A stretch of 64,000 bases of DNA, taken from assembly GCF_021440085.1 (NCBI RefSeq), contig NZ_JAKCPW010000023.1:1-64000 (forward strand). Reading direction: 5' to 3'. This document shows positions 27,122-34,617 of the stretch, piece after piece. How positions within the stretch are numbered: position 1 is the first letter of the stretch; each line of letters opens with the position of its first letter. The translations under genes and the position numbers were made by a program. Under the pieces are notes generated by a model, which saw only the letters and a list, made by a program, of their open reading frames with translations, ran no database searches and was not told the DNA's origin. Source of the stretch: Dyadobacter sp. CY261. Lineage in GTDB: Bacteria > Bacteroidota > Bacteroidia > Cytophagales > Spirosomataceae.

Positions 27122-27809
27122 ATTTCATTTTATACTCCAAGCCAAAGGTGGCGTTGGCAAGAGTCTGTACACTTACCTGAGGGCGGTCTCTGAAACAGGC
27201 AACTCTTCCTTGTTTGTCGATGTCGACAGTTCCACCAAAACATCGAGCAGGCAACTGCTATTTTTAGGGCAAGACAGGCTGGAAAGCGTGTCGCTGATTG
27301 ACAAGAGGGATGTGCTGGTCAGGGACTTATTCGTGGGATACCTGGAGAGTCTGATAGATTGTCCCTTTGAGCAAATCTACATGGACTTCGGCGCACCTGA
27401 AAGCGAGCAGTTCCCTGCACTAATATCCCGCGATCTGGACTTTAAGGCCTGGTGCAATGAGCTGGGTTTTGAGGTCACCTTCCACATCATCATGGCAGCG
27501 GGCGGGGCATACCTTGCCTGCGCGGACTACCTCAGGAAGATGTTCGAAGTTCTGGATGGGCAGTTTGAAATTGTTGCCTGGGAAAACATCTACACCTTTA
27601 AACAGTATCCGACCCTATCTGATGAACTCGCAGAAAAGTGCTTATTGACCGGCATCAAGCACCGGCAATTCGGAGATTTCGACGCGAATAGCCTTTTGGG
27701 CATCCAAATACTGGATGGCATTAGAAACGGGTACAGCCTAGATCAGTACCGGCCAGGTGCGAGAATACGCTTGACAAAGGAACTTAGAGACCATTTCGGC
27801 TATGAATGA
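27111..27809 (+). CDS. ParA/MinD-like P-loop ATPase of the mobilization module
   Basis: 232 aa from ATG 27111; an upstream ATG at 27081 lies deep in the previous gene. A deviant Walker A, Q-A-K-G-G-V-G-K-S (10-18), marks the ParA family; S-L-F-V-D-V-D-S-S (A' box) and I-Y-M-D-F-G-A-P (Walker B region) follow. Such ATPases in Bacteroidota mobilization regions probably position or partition the element DNA or help the relaxosome. It overlaps the downstream membrane-protein gene by 8 nt, so the products may act together at the membrane. Confidence 0.8.
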   Translation: MKRKFHFILQAKGGVGKSLYTYLRAVSETGNSSLFVDVDSSTKTSSRQLLFLGQDRLESVSLIDKRDVLVRDLFVGYLESLIDCPFEQIYMDFGAPESEQFPALISRDLDFKAWCNELGFEVTFHIIMAAGGAYLACADYLRKMFEVLDGQFEIVAWENIYTFKQYPTLSDELAEKCLLTGIKHRQFGDFDANSLLGIQILDGIRNGYSLDQYRPGARIRLTKELRDHFGYE

Positions 27810-28326
27810 TCAGCTAAGAGAGCTTCTCAACCGGTTAAATGGGAAGTACGGACAAAAGTACGGGCATCTGATGGACGACTGGACTTCGATGCTGCTTGAG
27901 GAAATCCATGAGAATTTTGCGGGGCTCGCTGCTGAGATTAAGAGCTGTACGCAGGCCATCGGCCAGGCGCAGACCAAAATCAAAACAAGTCAGAGGGCAG
28001 TTCATTTTGGTTCGACCCGCGAGGCTTTGTTTTACGCTCTTGGTGTTACGGCTCCGGGAGCCATTGCCGTAACCATAGTCTCGGTACTGATTTTTTGGTA
28101 TGCGTATACAGAAGAGCGTTTTCAGAAGCGAAGAAACATTATCGATGCCTTTGAAAACGTATCCGACTACAAGCTGCTCATGCAGGGTGGGAAGGTCATT
28201 GAAAAGGACGGGGTGAATTATTTGGTGCTCCGTCCTGCTCCTTCAAAAGGGGATATCATGATCGGAGAGGATTATGTGTATGACCACAAAAACAAGCGCG
28301 TACTTGTGCCTTTGGGCAGAAAATAA
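27802..28326 (+). CDS. Membrane-anchored hypothetical protein of the mobilization module
   Basis: 174 aa. Residues 1-70 are helical and probably coiled-coil (A-E-I-K-S-C-T-Q-A-I-G-Q-A-Q-T-K-I). One transmembrane segment lies at about 78-102 (G-V-T-A-P-G-A-I-A-V-T-I-V-S-V-L-I-F-W-Y), then a charged soluble C-terminus. Coupling to the ParA-like gene suggests a membrane partner or anchor for that ATPase. No family recognised. Confidence 0.6.
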   Translation: MNDQLRELLNRLNGKYGQKYGHLMDDWTSMLLEEIHENFAGLAAEIKSCTQAIGQAQTKIKTSQRAVHFGSTREALFYALGVTAPGAIAVTIVSVLIFWYAYTEERFQKRRNIIDAFENVSDYKLLMQGGKVIEKDGVNYLVLRPAPSKGDIMIGEDYVYDHKNKRVLVPLGRK

Positions 28327-28422
28327 AGGCAAAAAACGGTCAAGTGGACTTTTATGAACTTTGGTTGCCAAACGCGGCCATTTGTAAGCTTTCGTATGCA
28401 TTGCGGTGGTTTTCCTCCATAG

Positions 28423-28515
28423 CCAGCTATCGCCGGTACGTCGCAAAAAAGCGACTCCCCGGCGGGAGCTGGCCATGGGAAAACCCCTGGACCCCTGCTA
28501 TTCGCCTCCGGCTCA
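28423..28515 (+). other. Candidate oriT: long stem-loop and adjoining C-rich site
   Basis: 28423-28444 and 28451-28472 form a 22-position stem (18 paired including one G-T) around loop AAAAAA. Core pairs are CCAGCT/AGCTGG, CGCCGG/CCGGCG and GTCGC/GCGAC. It is followed by a C-rich stretch, ACCCCTGGACCCCTGCTATT (28483-28502). It lies in the noncoding gap just before the mobC-like and relaxase genes, the usual place for an origin of transfer. The nick site itself cannot be assigned. Confidence 0.5.
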
Positions 28516-28535
28516 TAGCTAATCAAGAAAGACAC

Positions 28536-29195
28536 ATGAGAAATCAGAAACAAAAAGGCAGACCGCTCAAGGAGAAAGGCACTGCAAAAAGGGAGCACTT
28601 CTCAGTCTGGGTAAGCGCTGATCAGAAAAGACAGATTAATGAGCTGATCGAAAAAAGCGGGCTTTCAGCCAGCCAATACTTTTTGGTCCTGGCGCTGGAC
28701 GTTCCTTTTAAAACACCGCAGAAAAGGGCGCTGCCTAAGGCAACTGCTGAGATGGTTAGGGTGCTCCAACAACTTTCAGGCGTCTTGTCACTGGCTGCCT
28801 TAAAAACTAAGGGGCATCAAATGGTTTCAAATCAGTGGCAGCAGAGTAGTCAGCGGGTTAGGCTGCTCGCCGATCTTATCACGCTTTGGGTGTTTGAAGG
28901 CTTTGAGATCCGCCGCGTGAAAAAGGCGTTCGACGAGCTTCTCAAATGGTCAAATGAGCTTACGTCTTATCTTTCTCAAATGCTACCTGAAACCGAAGGC
29001 AAATATCAGCTACTACTACGATGCAGTTCGACCAGCCGGCTGATCGGTGATTTGCAGGAAAAATATGAGGCCTACTATTCGCAGCCACTTGAAGAGCTAA
29101 CGCAGCTCTGGAAATCGGGTGAAACCGATGCCCTTTCCGTTCACGCTGAGATTGAAAAAGCTATAAGCGCAACCATGAAAAGGATGAAGTTATGA
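28536..29195 (+). CDS. mobC: MobC-like ribbon-helix-helix relaxosome accessory protein
   Basis: 219 aa from ATG 28536; the frame extends upstream to 28344 but that part covers the stem-loop region and gives an unlikely peptide. The N-terminus (H-F-S-V-W-V-S-A-D-Q-K-R-Q-I-N-E-L-I then G-L-S-A-S-Q-Y) is the beta-alpha-alpha of a plasmid mobilization RHH protein. The rest is helical. It should bind oriT and load the relaxase, whose gene overlaps it by 4 nt (ATGA). Confidence 0.75.
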   Translation: MRNQKQKGRPLKEKGTAKREHFSVWVSADQKRQINELIEKSGLSASQYFLVLALDVPFKTPQKRALPKATAEMVRVLQQLSGVLSLAALKTKGHQMVSNQWQQSSQRVRLLADLITLWVFEGFEIRRVKKAFDELLKWSNELTSYLSQMLPETEGKYQLLLRCSSTSRLIGDLQEKYEAYYSQPLEELTQLWKSGETDALSVHAEIEKAISATMKRMKL

Positions 29196-30037
29196 TTGGA
29201 AAGGCAAGCCTGGGCAACTACGCCAAAGGGCTGATCGAATATTGCTATTACGACAAGCATGTCTCCGCGAAGATGCGGCAACAGCTAGACGAACAGGATG
29301 TCCGAGGGGAATTGGTTTACATTCAAAACCTCGGTATAAAAATGCAGGCAAACGGAAAGTTGGACCTGAACTATTTGATCAACCAGTTTACTAGTAATCA
29401 TATGCAAAATACGAACCTGAAAAAATTCATGTGGCACCAGTCATTTAGTTTCGCACCAGGCGAAAAGCCCGGCAACGAAACGATCGCAGAGATTTCCACG
29501 GAGTTCGCCAAGGAGTTTGGGTTTGAACAGAACCAGATGCTGGTTTTCAAACATGAGGACAGCGCTAATTTGCACTTTCATATTGTGGCCAACCGCATTA
29601 ATTCCAATGGTAAAAATACCTCAAAGCATTTTCATAACTACGCCAGAACGGGCGACTTCTGCCGCAGAATGGAGCAACGGCTTGAATTGGTCCAAGCGCC
29701 GGAAATGAGGATTAATAAACGGCCGGGGCCTGAAAATGTACTGACCGACAAGCAGCATCTGAAGCTCAAATCATCTATTGATCAGGCATTAAATAACGAG
29801 ACTTCGATTGACGAACTTAAAGCGAAATTGTTAACCCAAGGCTACAAGACTTATATTGGAAGAGGGATTGCATTTTATAACATGCGGAAAAACATCAAGA
29901 TTAAGGGCTCTGACCTAGGACGAAGCTATTCCCTGGCCGCCATTGAAAAACGGCTGGCTCAAAACATCGGAATACAGGTTAAAGAGCAGTTACAGCATGA
30001 GCAAAAAAGGCAGAAAAAACAGGGCCTGGGTATTTAA
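29192..30037 (+). CDS. mobB: Relaxase / mobilization nuclease
   Basis: 281 aa, short for a relaxase but containing the full catalytic domain. The three-His metal site is H121-E-D-S-A-N-L-H128-F-H130-I-V-A-N-R-I, and the N-terminal Tyr candidates lie in I-E-Y-C-Y-Y (16-20). It nicks oriT, stays bound to the 5' end and leads the strand through a conjugation channel supplied by a helper, since no T4SS genes are seen here. The C-terminus is basic (Q-K-R-Q-K-K-Q). Relaxase Pfam family 'Relaxase/Mobilisation nuclease' is clear; the Mob class is not. Confidence 0.88.
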   Translation: MIGKASLGNYAKGLIEYCYYDKHVSAKMRQQLDEQDVRGELVYIQNLGIKMQANGKLDLNYLINQFTSNHMQNTNLKKFMWHQSFSFAPGEKPGNETIAEISTEFAKEFGFEQNQMLVFKHEDSANLHFHIVANRINSNGKNTSKHFHNYARTGDFCRRMEQRLELVQAPEMRINKRPGPENVLTDKQHLKLKSSIDQALNNETSIDELKAKLLTQGYKTYIGRGIAFYNMRKNIKIKGSDLGRSYSLAAIEKRLAQNIGIQVKEQLQHEQKRQKKQGLGI

Positions 30038-30091
30038 AATGCCAGTTTCTAGGGAGAATGACTTATTTTAGCCCAAATAACCCATAACACC

Positions 30092-30565
30092 ATGAAACTG
30101 AAAGCTATCAAATTCTTTTCCCCAGAGGAAAACGTTTCCAAAGTTAAGGCCACATCAAAAGCAGCGCCACTTCCGACTGGTTACATTTCTAATTCCGGCA
30201 AGCTTGTTTTCCCAGCTGCTGCGCTTGGCGACTTGGGAATTGATCCTGAGTCGGCCAATTTTAAAATCGGTGTACAGGAAGGAAAGCGAAAAATCAAATC
30301 GGTATACCTTGTTCCGGCTGTCAATTCGGATCAGACATTTTCCTTCGAAAAAAGCGGCCGGGGGCACGTAATTCCGCTTGCTATTATATTGAAAAAAGGT
30401 GGGGTTGATTTTGAAAGTCAAAAGTTGGTTTTCAAAATCTCGACTTTTGATTTCGATCAGGCTACCAAAGGATATGAGCTGACCATAGAGGCAGAAGCAC
30501 CAAAGCCTGAATACACAGGCAAGCCCCGTGGCAGAAAAGCCAAAGCTGTGACTGACTCGGAATAA
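30092..30565 (+). CDS. Hypothetical protein downstream of the relaxase
   Basis: 157 aa. Residues ~25-70 (T-G-Y-I-S-N-S-G-K-L-V-F-P-A-A-A-L-G-D-L) look like the start of a small beta-rich binding domain. The C-terminus is basic with an AT-hook-like R-G-R-K (G-K-P-R-G-R-K-A-K). It could bind DNA. It is followed by a 16-bp hairpin that probably ends the mobilization transcript. Confidence 0.6.
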   Translation: MKLKAIKFFSPEENVSKVKATSKAAPLPTGYISNSGKLVFPAAALGDLGIDPESANFKIGVQEGKRKIKSVYLVPAVNSDQTFSFEKSGRGHVIPLAIILKKGGVDFESQKLVFKISTFDFDQATKGYELTIEAEAPKPEYTGKPRGRKAKAVTDSE

Positions 30566-30568
30566 ATG

Positions 30569-30606
30569 CAGCTGCCTGTGAGCAGCTATTTGCTTACAGG
30601 CAGCTG
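30569..30606 (+). terminator. Strong hairpin ending the mobilization operon
   Basis: CAGCTGCCTGTGAGCA (30569-30584) pairs along all 16 positions (one G-T) with TGCTTACAGGCAGCTG (30591-30606), loop GCTATT, beginning 4 nt after the stop codon. No T-run follows, so it may be an RNA-stabilising or Rho-assisted end rather than a pure intrinsic terminator. Confidence 0.6.
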
Positions 30607-30669
30607 ATTTCACGATAGATTCATTAACTTTTGAACTTAAAAGTTCCGGCATCTCTTACCTTGACGACC

Positions 30670-30981
30670 ATGCAACAGCCAAAAACACTTGAAAAACCTG
30701 ATTTTGCCCCTAAATGGTTTTGGGATCTGGACTATGAGAAGATAGACTGGCAGGCATCTTACAAAACCGTTATTGCCCGAATTGTCGAACGCGGTAAAGA
30801 AGAGCAGTGGCAAGAATTGGTCCGCTTCTATGGGTTGCAAAAAGTTATTGACACCCTTAAAAACGAAATTGTATTTTTGCCGGATTATGCCATCGAGGAG
30901 GCCTGCACATACTTTCCTATCAAAAAGGAGGAAATGCTATGCTACACGAAGAAATTGTCGAAGCCAGCACACTGGCTTTGA
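30670..30981 (+). CDS. Antitoxin-like protein (DUF6922 type) of an AbiE-like pair
   Basis: 103 aa from ATG 30670. The sequence K-W-F-W-D-L-D-Y-E-K-I-D-W ... V-I-A-R-I-V-E-R-G ... F-Y-G-L is the pattern of small Bacteroidota proteins encoded directly before AbiEii-type nucleotidyltransferase toxins. It probably neutralises the toxin. It overlaps the toxin gene by 43 nt, and the toxin's Shine-Dalgarno (GGAGG, 30927-30931) is inside this gene, ensuring coupled synthesis. Confidence 0.75.
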   Translation: MQQPKTLEKPDFAPKWFWDLDYEKIDWQASYKTVIARIVERGKEEQWQELVRFYGLQKVIDTLKNEIVFLPDYAIEEACTYFPIKKEEMLCYTKKLSKPAHWL

Positions 30982-31616
30982 TCCGACGCCTGATGGCCGA
31001 TGAAAATCTTGCGGATTTTTATCTTGTTGGTGGAACGGCACTGTCTTTAAAGTTAGGGCACAGAATTTCCATCGATATCGACCTTTTTATCGGCAAAGAC
31101 TTTGACTCCGCTGCCGTCTGTGAACACCTTAAAGCCGTATATGGGTTGACAGACGAAAAAACGGTCAAGAATGGCATCTTCGGATTTATTGACGATGTCA
31201 AAGTAGATTTCATCAGTCATCAATACCCACTGGTCAAACCCGTAGAGCTAACAAGCGGGATCAGAATGCTTTCCTTGGAAGATATCGGTGCAATGAAGCT
31301 TTCAGCAATCGTACAAAACGGAAGCCGAATCAAAGACTTTATCGATGTCTATTCGCTTTTGGAAAAATTACCACTAGGGCTGCTTGTAAAGGCTTATACA
31401 GACAAATATCCTCAAGCCAGTTCGCAGATTGCCAAAACGAGTCTGCTGTATCACCAGGACATCGATTTTTCTGTGCCGATCAAACTACTTGATAGACAGT
31501 TCGATTGGCAGGAAACAAGTATGCGTCTTAGTCAGGCTGTATACAGACCATGGATTACATTTGAGGAGAAGCAGCCCCAACAATCGCTGAAACGAGGAAG
31601 GAGGCCAAGGTTGTGA
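30939..31616 (+). CDS. AbiEii/AbiGii-type nucleotidyltransferase toxin
   Basis: 225 aa. The N-terminal nucleotidyltransferase signature L-V-G-G-T-A-L-S-L-K-L-G-H-R-I-S and D-I-D-L-F (29-51) gives the GG-T and D-x-D metal site; K-V-D-F-I carries the third acidic residue. R-x-K-D-F-I-D-V-Y near 130 is also typical. These toxins attach nucleotides to tRNA and similar targets and can abort phage infection or stabilise mobile DNA. The C-terminus is basic (K-R-G-R-R-P-R). The start is supported by a strong GGAGG, unusual in this phylum. Confidence 0.85.
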   Translation: MLHEEIVEASTLALIRRLMADENLADFYLVGGTALSLKLGHRISIDIDLFIGKDFDSAAVCEHLKAVYGLTDEKTVKNGIFGFIDDVKVDFISHQYPLVKPVELTSGIRMLSLEDIGAMKLSAIVQNGSRIKDFIDVYSLLEKLPLGLLVKAYTDKYPQASSQIAKTSLLYHQDIDFSVPIKLLDRQFDWQETSMRLSQAVYRPWITFEEKQPQQSLKRGRRPRL

Positions 31617-31642
31617 GCCTATCAGATAGCGAATTCGGAGAT

Positions 31643-32047
31643 TTACGGTTGGTCATTCTTTGCTTTAAGCAATTCGACTTTTTCGCGTTCGCTTTGCAAT
31701 AGACGCTCGTACAACTTTTTGTGCTCTTCGAAAAGTTCTACAAGCTTATCGAGCGGATTAAAGGTGCAATGATGGTTAAATGTTCCTGCACTATTATCAT
31801 TAAAATTATTAAAGTAGTTAAACACCGCGTCTTCATTAAAATTCTTAATCCCTTCCACTGAAACGCCGAGAACCTTGCTGATCTGCTCTAGCAACTCTTC
31901 ATCGACCGTTTCGCTCTGCTCGATTTTCGATACCGTTTGTTGGCTGACCTTCAGCTCATAGGCAAGGCTTTCCTGCTTAAGACCGCGAAGTTCACGTATG
32001 CGGCCGATCTTGTGACCGATGTGATTTGGCTTTGTTGCTGTGCTCAT
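31643..32047 (-). CDS. XRE-family HTH regulator
   Basis: 134 aa. Residues 10-65 are a Cro/C1-type HTH (I-G-R-I-R-E-L-R-G-L-K-Q-E-S-L-A-Y-E-L, S-Q-Q-T-V-S-K-I-E-Q). The C-terminal half is Asn/Phe-rich then a coiled-coil-like helix (L-F-E-E-H-K-K-L-Y-E-R-L-L). It is divergent from the HEPN gene with 140 nt between starts, so it probably represses that promoter and its own. Confidence 0.85.
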   Translation of the reverse strand: MSTATKPNHIGHKIGRIRELRGLKQESLAYELKVSQQTVSKIEQSETVDEELLEQISKVLGVSVEGIKNFNEDAVFNYFNNFNDNSAGTFNHHCTFNPLDKLVELFEEHKKLYERLLQSEREKVELLKAKNDQP

Positions 32048-32187
32048 GGTTACAAATAAAGGAAATATCTACGCTAAGGTCAACATACGGCAGAAAGTGT
32101 TTTACCAATGGTCTATGGTAGTATACAAGTTGTTGTGGTTCGGTACGCTGAATCGCAGCTTCTTTTTTGCTAAAAAAAGAGAAGCCT

Positions 32188-33606
32188 ATGGAGACTGTAA
32201 ACTTAACATCAACTGAGAATCAGGGTTCGAGCGAGCGAAAGCTTGCCGATGCCCGCGAAGCTATTGCAGATTTCTTTCACGCGACTGACTTGGAATTCGT
32301 ACGTGTCGAACTGTGGCAATTCCTAAAAGCAGTGACGACGGAGAAGCCGTTTTCATTTCTTGGTGATCCGTCCACGGTACTTTGCCTGCAAAGACATTTG
32401 CAAAAGATCATTTCGGCATGTAGGCTGCTATTAGATGTTGCCGAAGACGGTGAGACTGATCTGCATGCGGGCGATTTTCAGCCTTTCAGTCATGCGCAAA
32501 TTGAAGCTGATCGGCAGTATATGCGTGATGTCCGGGAGCTCAACGACCGGCATGGAGGCATGATCCGCAGGCTGTCGCTCGCAGAGACCGAGCAACCACT
32601 TCTAGCGATTAAGCGCGTTTTTGATGCTTACAGCTATGATCAGTGGCAAGGAATTCTGGAAGACTGGGTGGAGTATGGATTAAGTAAGGTGAGTATTTGC
32701 GAGGCGACTGGCGAATGTGCTGAAATCATCCAGTACGAGTTATTAGAATCGCTTCTCGAAGCCGTTTATCTCATTTCAAGAGACGATCACGGAATTCCGT
32801 ATCAGAAACGCCGCCTTGGGAAGCTGGCTGGTAACAAGGCAATCATAGAGCTGGTAATTGCAGCACTCGACCCACTACTAATATATGAGGTAAAGCATCC
32901 CATGCCAGATTCAATGGAGCAGAAGCCATATAGGGACCTGCTGATTGTATTTGCTGACGATAACCAAAAGCCCTTCAAAGTGCATCAACCCATAGTTGAC
33001 CTATTTAGTATGGGCGATGAAAAACTCTGCTGCTCAGTTCACAAATTATCGGATATCCATCAGGCGCTTACTAGCGGGCAAGTGTATTTCTCTATGGCCT
33101 GTACCAGCGAAAACCTGGTTTACCAAAGAAGCCCTTCACCATTGCCGAAAGTACTGCCCGAAGCGCTCGAACGATTGATTGAGCAGTCAAGGCATGGCTT
33201 TACGATGGGAATGAGCAAAGCCCGAAAATTCTTCGAGGGAGCAGAATACTACCGGCAAATAAGTGAGTACGCACTATCGATGTTCTTGCTTCAACAAGCC
33301 GCTGAAACTACATTTCGTACTACCGCTATCGCGCTTTACGGAAGCGAACGGCGCACACATTCCATCAGATCGCTTAAAAGGTTCAACCATAGATTAGCTC
33401 CTCAATTGAACAACATCTTTCCTGGCGATTCGCCGGATGAGGAAAGGCTTTTACAGCTATTGGAAGATGCATACCTGGAAGCTAGGTACAATCTGCATTA
33501 TCAGATCAGCGACCAAGATCTTCATTTAATTTCCCCGCGAGTCTTCCGCCTACTGGAATTAGCCGAAACGGTGTTCGAAGAGCGAATGACTGCTGTCGGA
33601 TTTTAG
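32188..33606 (+). CDS. Large HEPN-domain protein
   Basis: 472 aa from ATG 32188; an in-frame TTG at 32167 is less likely because a purine-rich ribosome-binding region (AAAAAAAGAGAAG) precedes the ATG. The last ~130 residues form a HEPN domain: F-T-M-G-M-S-K-A-R-K-F-F-E-G-A-E-Y-Y ... A-L-S-M-F-L-L-Q-Q-A-A-E, ending with E-A-R-Y-N-L-H-Y-Q-I (R-x3-H). The segment ~245-310 (Y-R-D-L-L-I-V-F-A-D-D) recalls a nucleotidyltransferase core but lacks G-S-x-x-x-G. The N-terminal half is unknown. A HEPN RNase toxin or infection sensor is likely. Confidence 0.7.
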   Translation: METVNLTSTENQGSSERKLADAREAIADFFHATDLEFVRVELWQFLKAVTTEKPFSFLGDPSTVLCLQRHLQKIISACRLLLDVAEDGETDLHAGDFQPFSHAQIEADRQYMRDVRELNDRHGGMIRRLSLAETEQPLLAIKRVFDAYSYDQWQGILEDWVEYGLSKVSICEATGECAEIIQYELLESLLEAVYLISRDDHGIPYQKRRLGKLAGNKAIIELVIAALDPLLIYEVKHPMPDSMEQKPYRDLLIVFADDNQKPFKVHQPIVDLFSMGDEKLCCSVHKLSDIHQALTSGQVYFSMACTSENLVYQRSPSPLPKVLPEALERLIEQSRHGFTMGMSKARKFFEGAEYYRQISEYALSMFLLQQAAETTFRTTAIALYGSERRTHSIRSLKRFNHRLAPQLNNIFPGDSPDEERLLQLLEDAYLEARYNLHYQISDQDLHLISPRVFRLLELAETVFEERMTAVGF

Positions 33607-33607
33607 C

Positions 33608-33631
33608 GGGGAGGTGACTACCTGCCTTTTT
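33608..33631 (+). terminator. Possible terminator after the HEPN gene
   Basis: A short hairpin (GGGAGG / CCTGCC-type pairing around GTGACTA) just after the stop, followed by TTTTT. The stem is imperfect. The rest of the gap to 33891 contains only GC-rich short repeats. Confidence 0.4.
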
Positions 33632-33891
33632 AAGTTGCTCGGATTGCTGAAAAGAATCACTAAAAGATGCGTTCAGTGCAAACGAAAGTTACAAAGCAAA
33701 AAATGACGGTTGCTAGCCTACACTGCGTCATCTGGCTTTTTAGCTGACCGCACAACTGCCAGCCGCACCTTAAACCGCCGGATGGGCTTGCAACCAGGGG
33801 GGACCGGCCCCGTCATTTTTTCTTCGATTGATAGGCAGCGATTGCCCTGAGCACAAAGCCGGGGCCAAAGCAACTAAAATGCCTTTCAATC

Positions 33892-34449
33892 ATGAGAAAT
33901 CTCGAAAATGCTCCAAGAATCTATGTAGGAACCTATGGTCAATATAACAATGGGTCGCTGTTCGGTAAGTGGTTTGACCTGACGGACTATTTAGACCTCA
34001 AAGAATTCCTGCAAGACTGCTTTGAGTTTCATAGAAATGAATTGGACCCAGAGCTCATGTTCCAAGACTGGGAAAATATCCCGGATTTTTTAATATCGGA
34101 ATGCAGCCTTCATAAAGAGGCGTTCGCCTACTTTGAGGCCACCGGTGAAATGGACGATGAGACTGCGGAAGCTTTCGAGATTTACTGTAAGCAGATCAAC
34201 TATTGGCCATCCAACGGCTACGAACTGGAAGACCAAATTGAAAGTTTCCAGGAAAGCTACCAAGGATTCTTTGGTGGCTCAGGGAAAGACGCTACACTTG
34301 AATACGCCTATCAATATGTCGAAGACACAGGTTTGCTGTCAGGGGCTCCAGCGAGTCTCGAACGTTATTTCGATTACGAAGCCTTCGCCAGAGACCTGTT
34401 TTTAGAAGGTTACAGCGAACACGAAGGTCATATCTTCACAGATTATTGA
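33892..34449 (+). CDS. ardA: ArdA-like antirestriction protein
   Basis: 185 aa, acidic, typical ArdA length. Conserved blocks are P-R-I-Y-V-G-T-Y-G-Q-Y-N-N-G (8-21), G-K-W-F-D-L, F-Q-D-W-E-N-I-P, and the C-terminal L-E-R-Y-F-D-Y-E-A-F-A-R-D-L-F-L. ArdA mimics DNA and blocks type I restriction enzymes during transfer of the element. It fits the mobilization module and stands apart from the DISARM defence genes in the same island. A perfect 19-bp hairpin directly follows. Confidence 0.88.
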   Translation: MRNLENAPRIYVGTYGQYNNGSLFGKWFDLTDYLDLKEFLQDCFEFHRNELDPELMFQDWENIPDFLISECSLHKEAFAYFEATGEMDDETAEAFEIYCKQINYWPSNGYELEDQIESFQESYQGFFGGSGKDATLEYAYQYVEDTGLLSGAPASLERYFDYEAFARDLFLEGYSEHEGHIFTDY

Positions 34450-34453
34450 AGGC

Positions 34454-34500
34454 AAAGTGCAGTTCGATGCGGCCCGCATCGAACTGCACTTTATTCTTTT
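34454..34500 (+). terminator. Perfect 19-bp hairpin terminator after ardA
   Basis: Two 19-nt arms, 34454-34472 and 34474-34492, are exact reverse complements around a single C, followed by ATTCTTTT. It begins 5 nt after the ardA stop and overlaps the start of repeat copy B; the 3' arm shares CATCGAACTGCACTT with copy A. Confidence 0.85.
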
Positions 34501-34596
34501 TGTTCCACCGCGAAAAAGAGGAAGCAATAACCAAATGCTGTTTATTATTTTCCAGGCAAAGACATTGATTACACGTGATAATCGATGTTTTGGATT
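34462..34596 (+). repeat. Dispersed direct repeat, copy B
   Basis: About 135 bp, direct-oriented homologue of 2934-3065 (see copy A). It lies between ardA and the HTH_17 gene; the repeat's 5' part is the terminator hairpin and its 3' part is the leader of the HTH gene. Together the copies bracket ~31.5 kb. Confidence 0.75.
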
Positions 34597-34617
34597 GGTA
34601 ACGTAAAACAGGGAACA

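Noticed and set aside
28344..28535. N-terminal extension of the MobC-like protein
   Set aside because: The extra 64 residues are encoded by the stem-loop region and look non-natural; ATG 28536 gives a normal RHH start.
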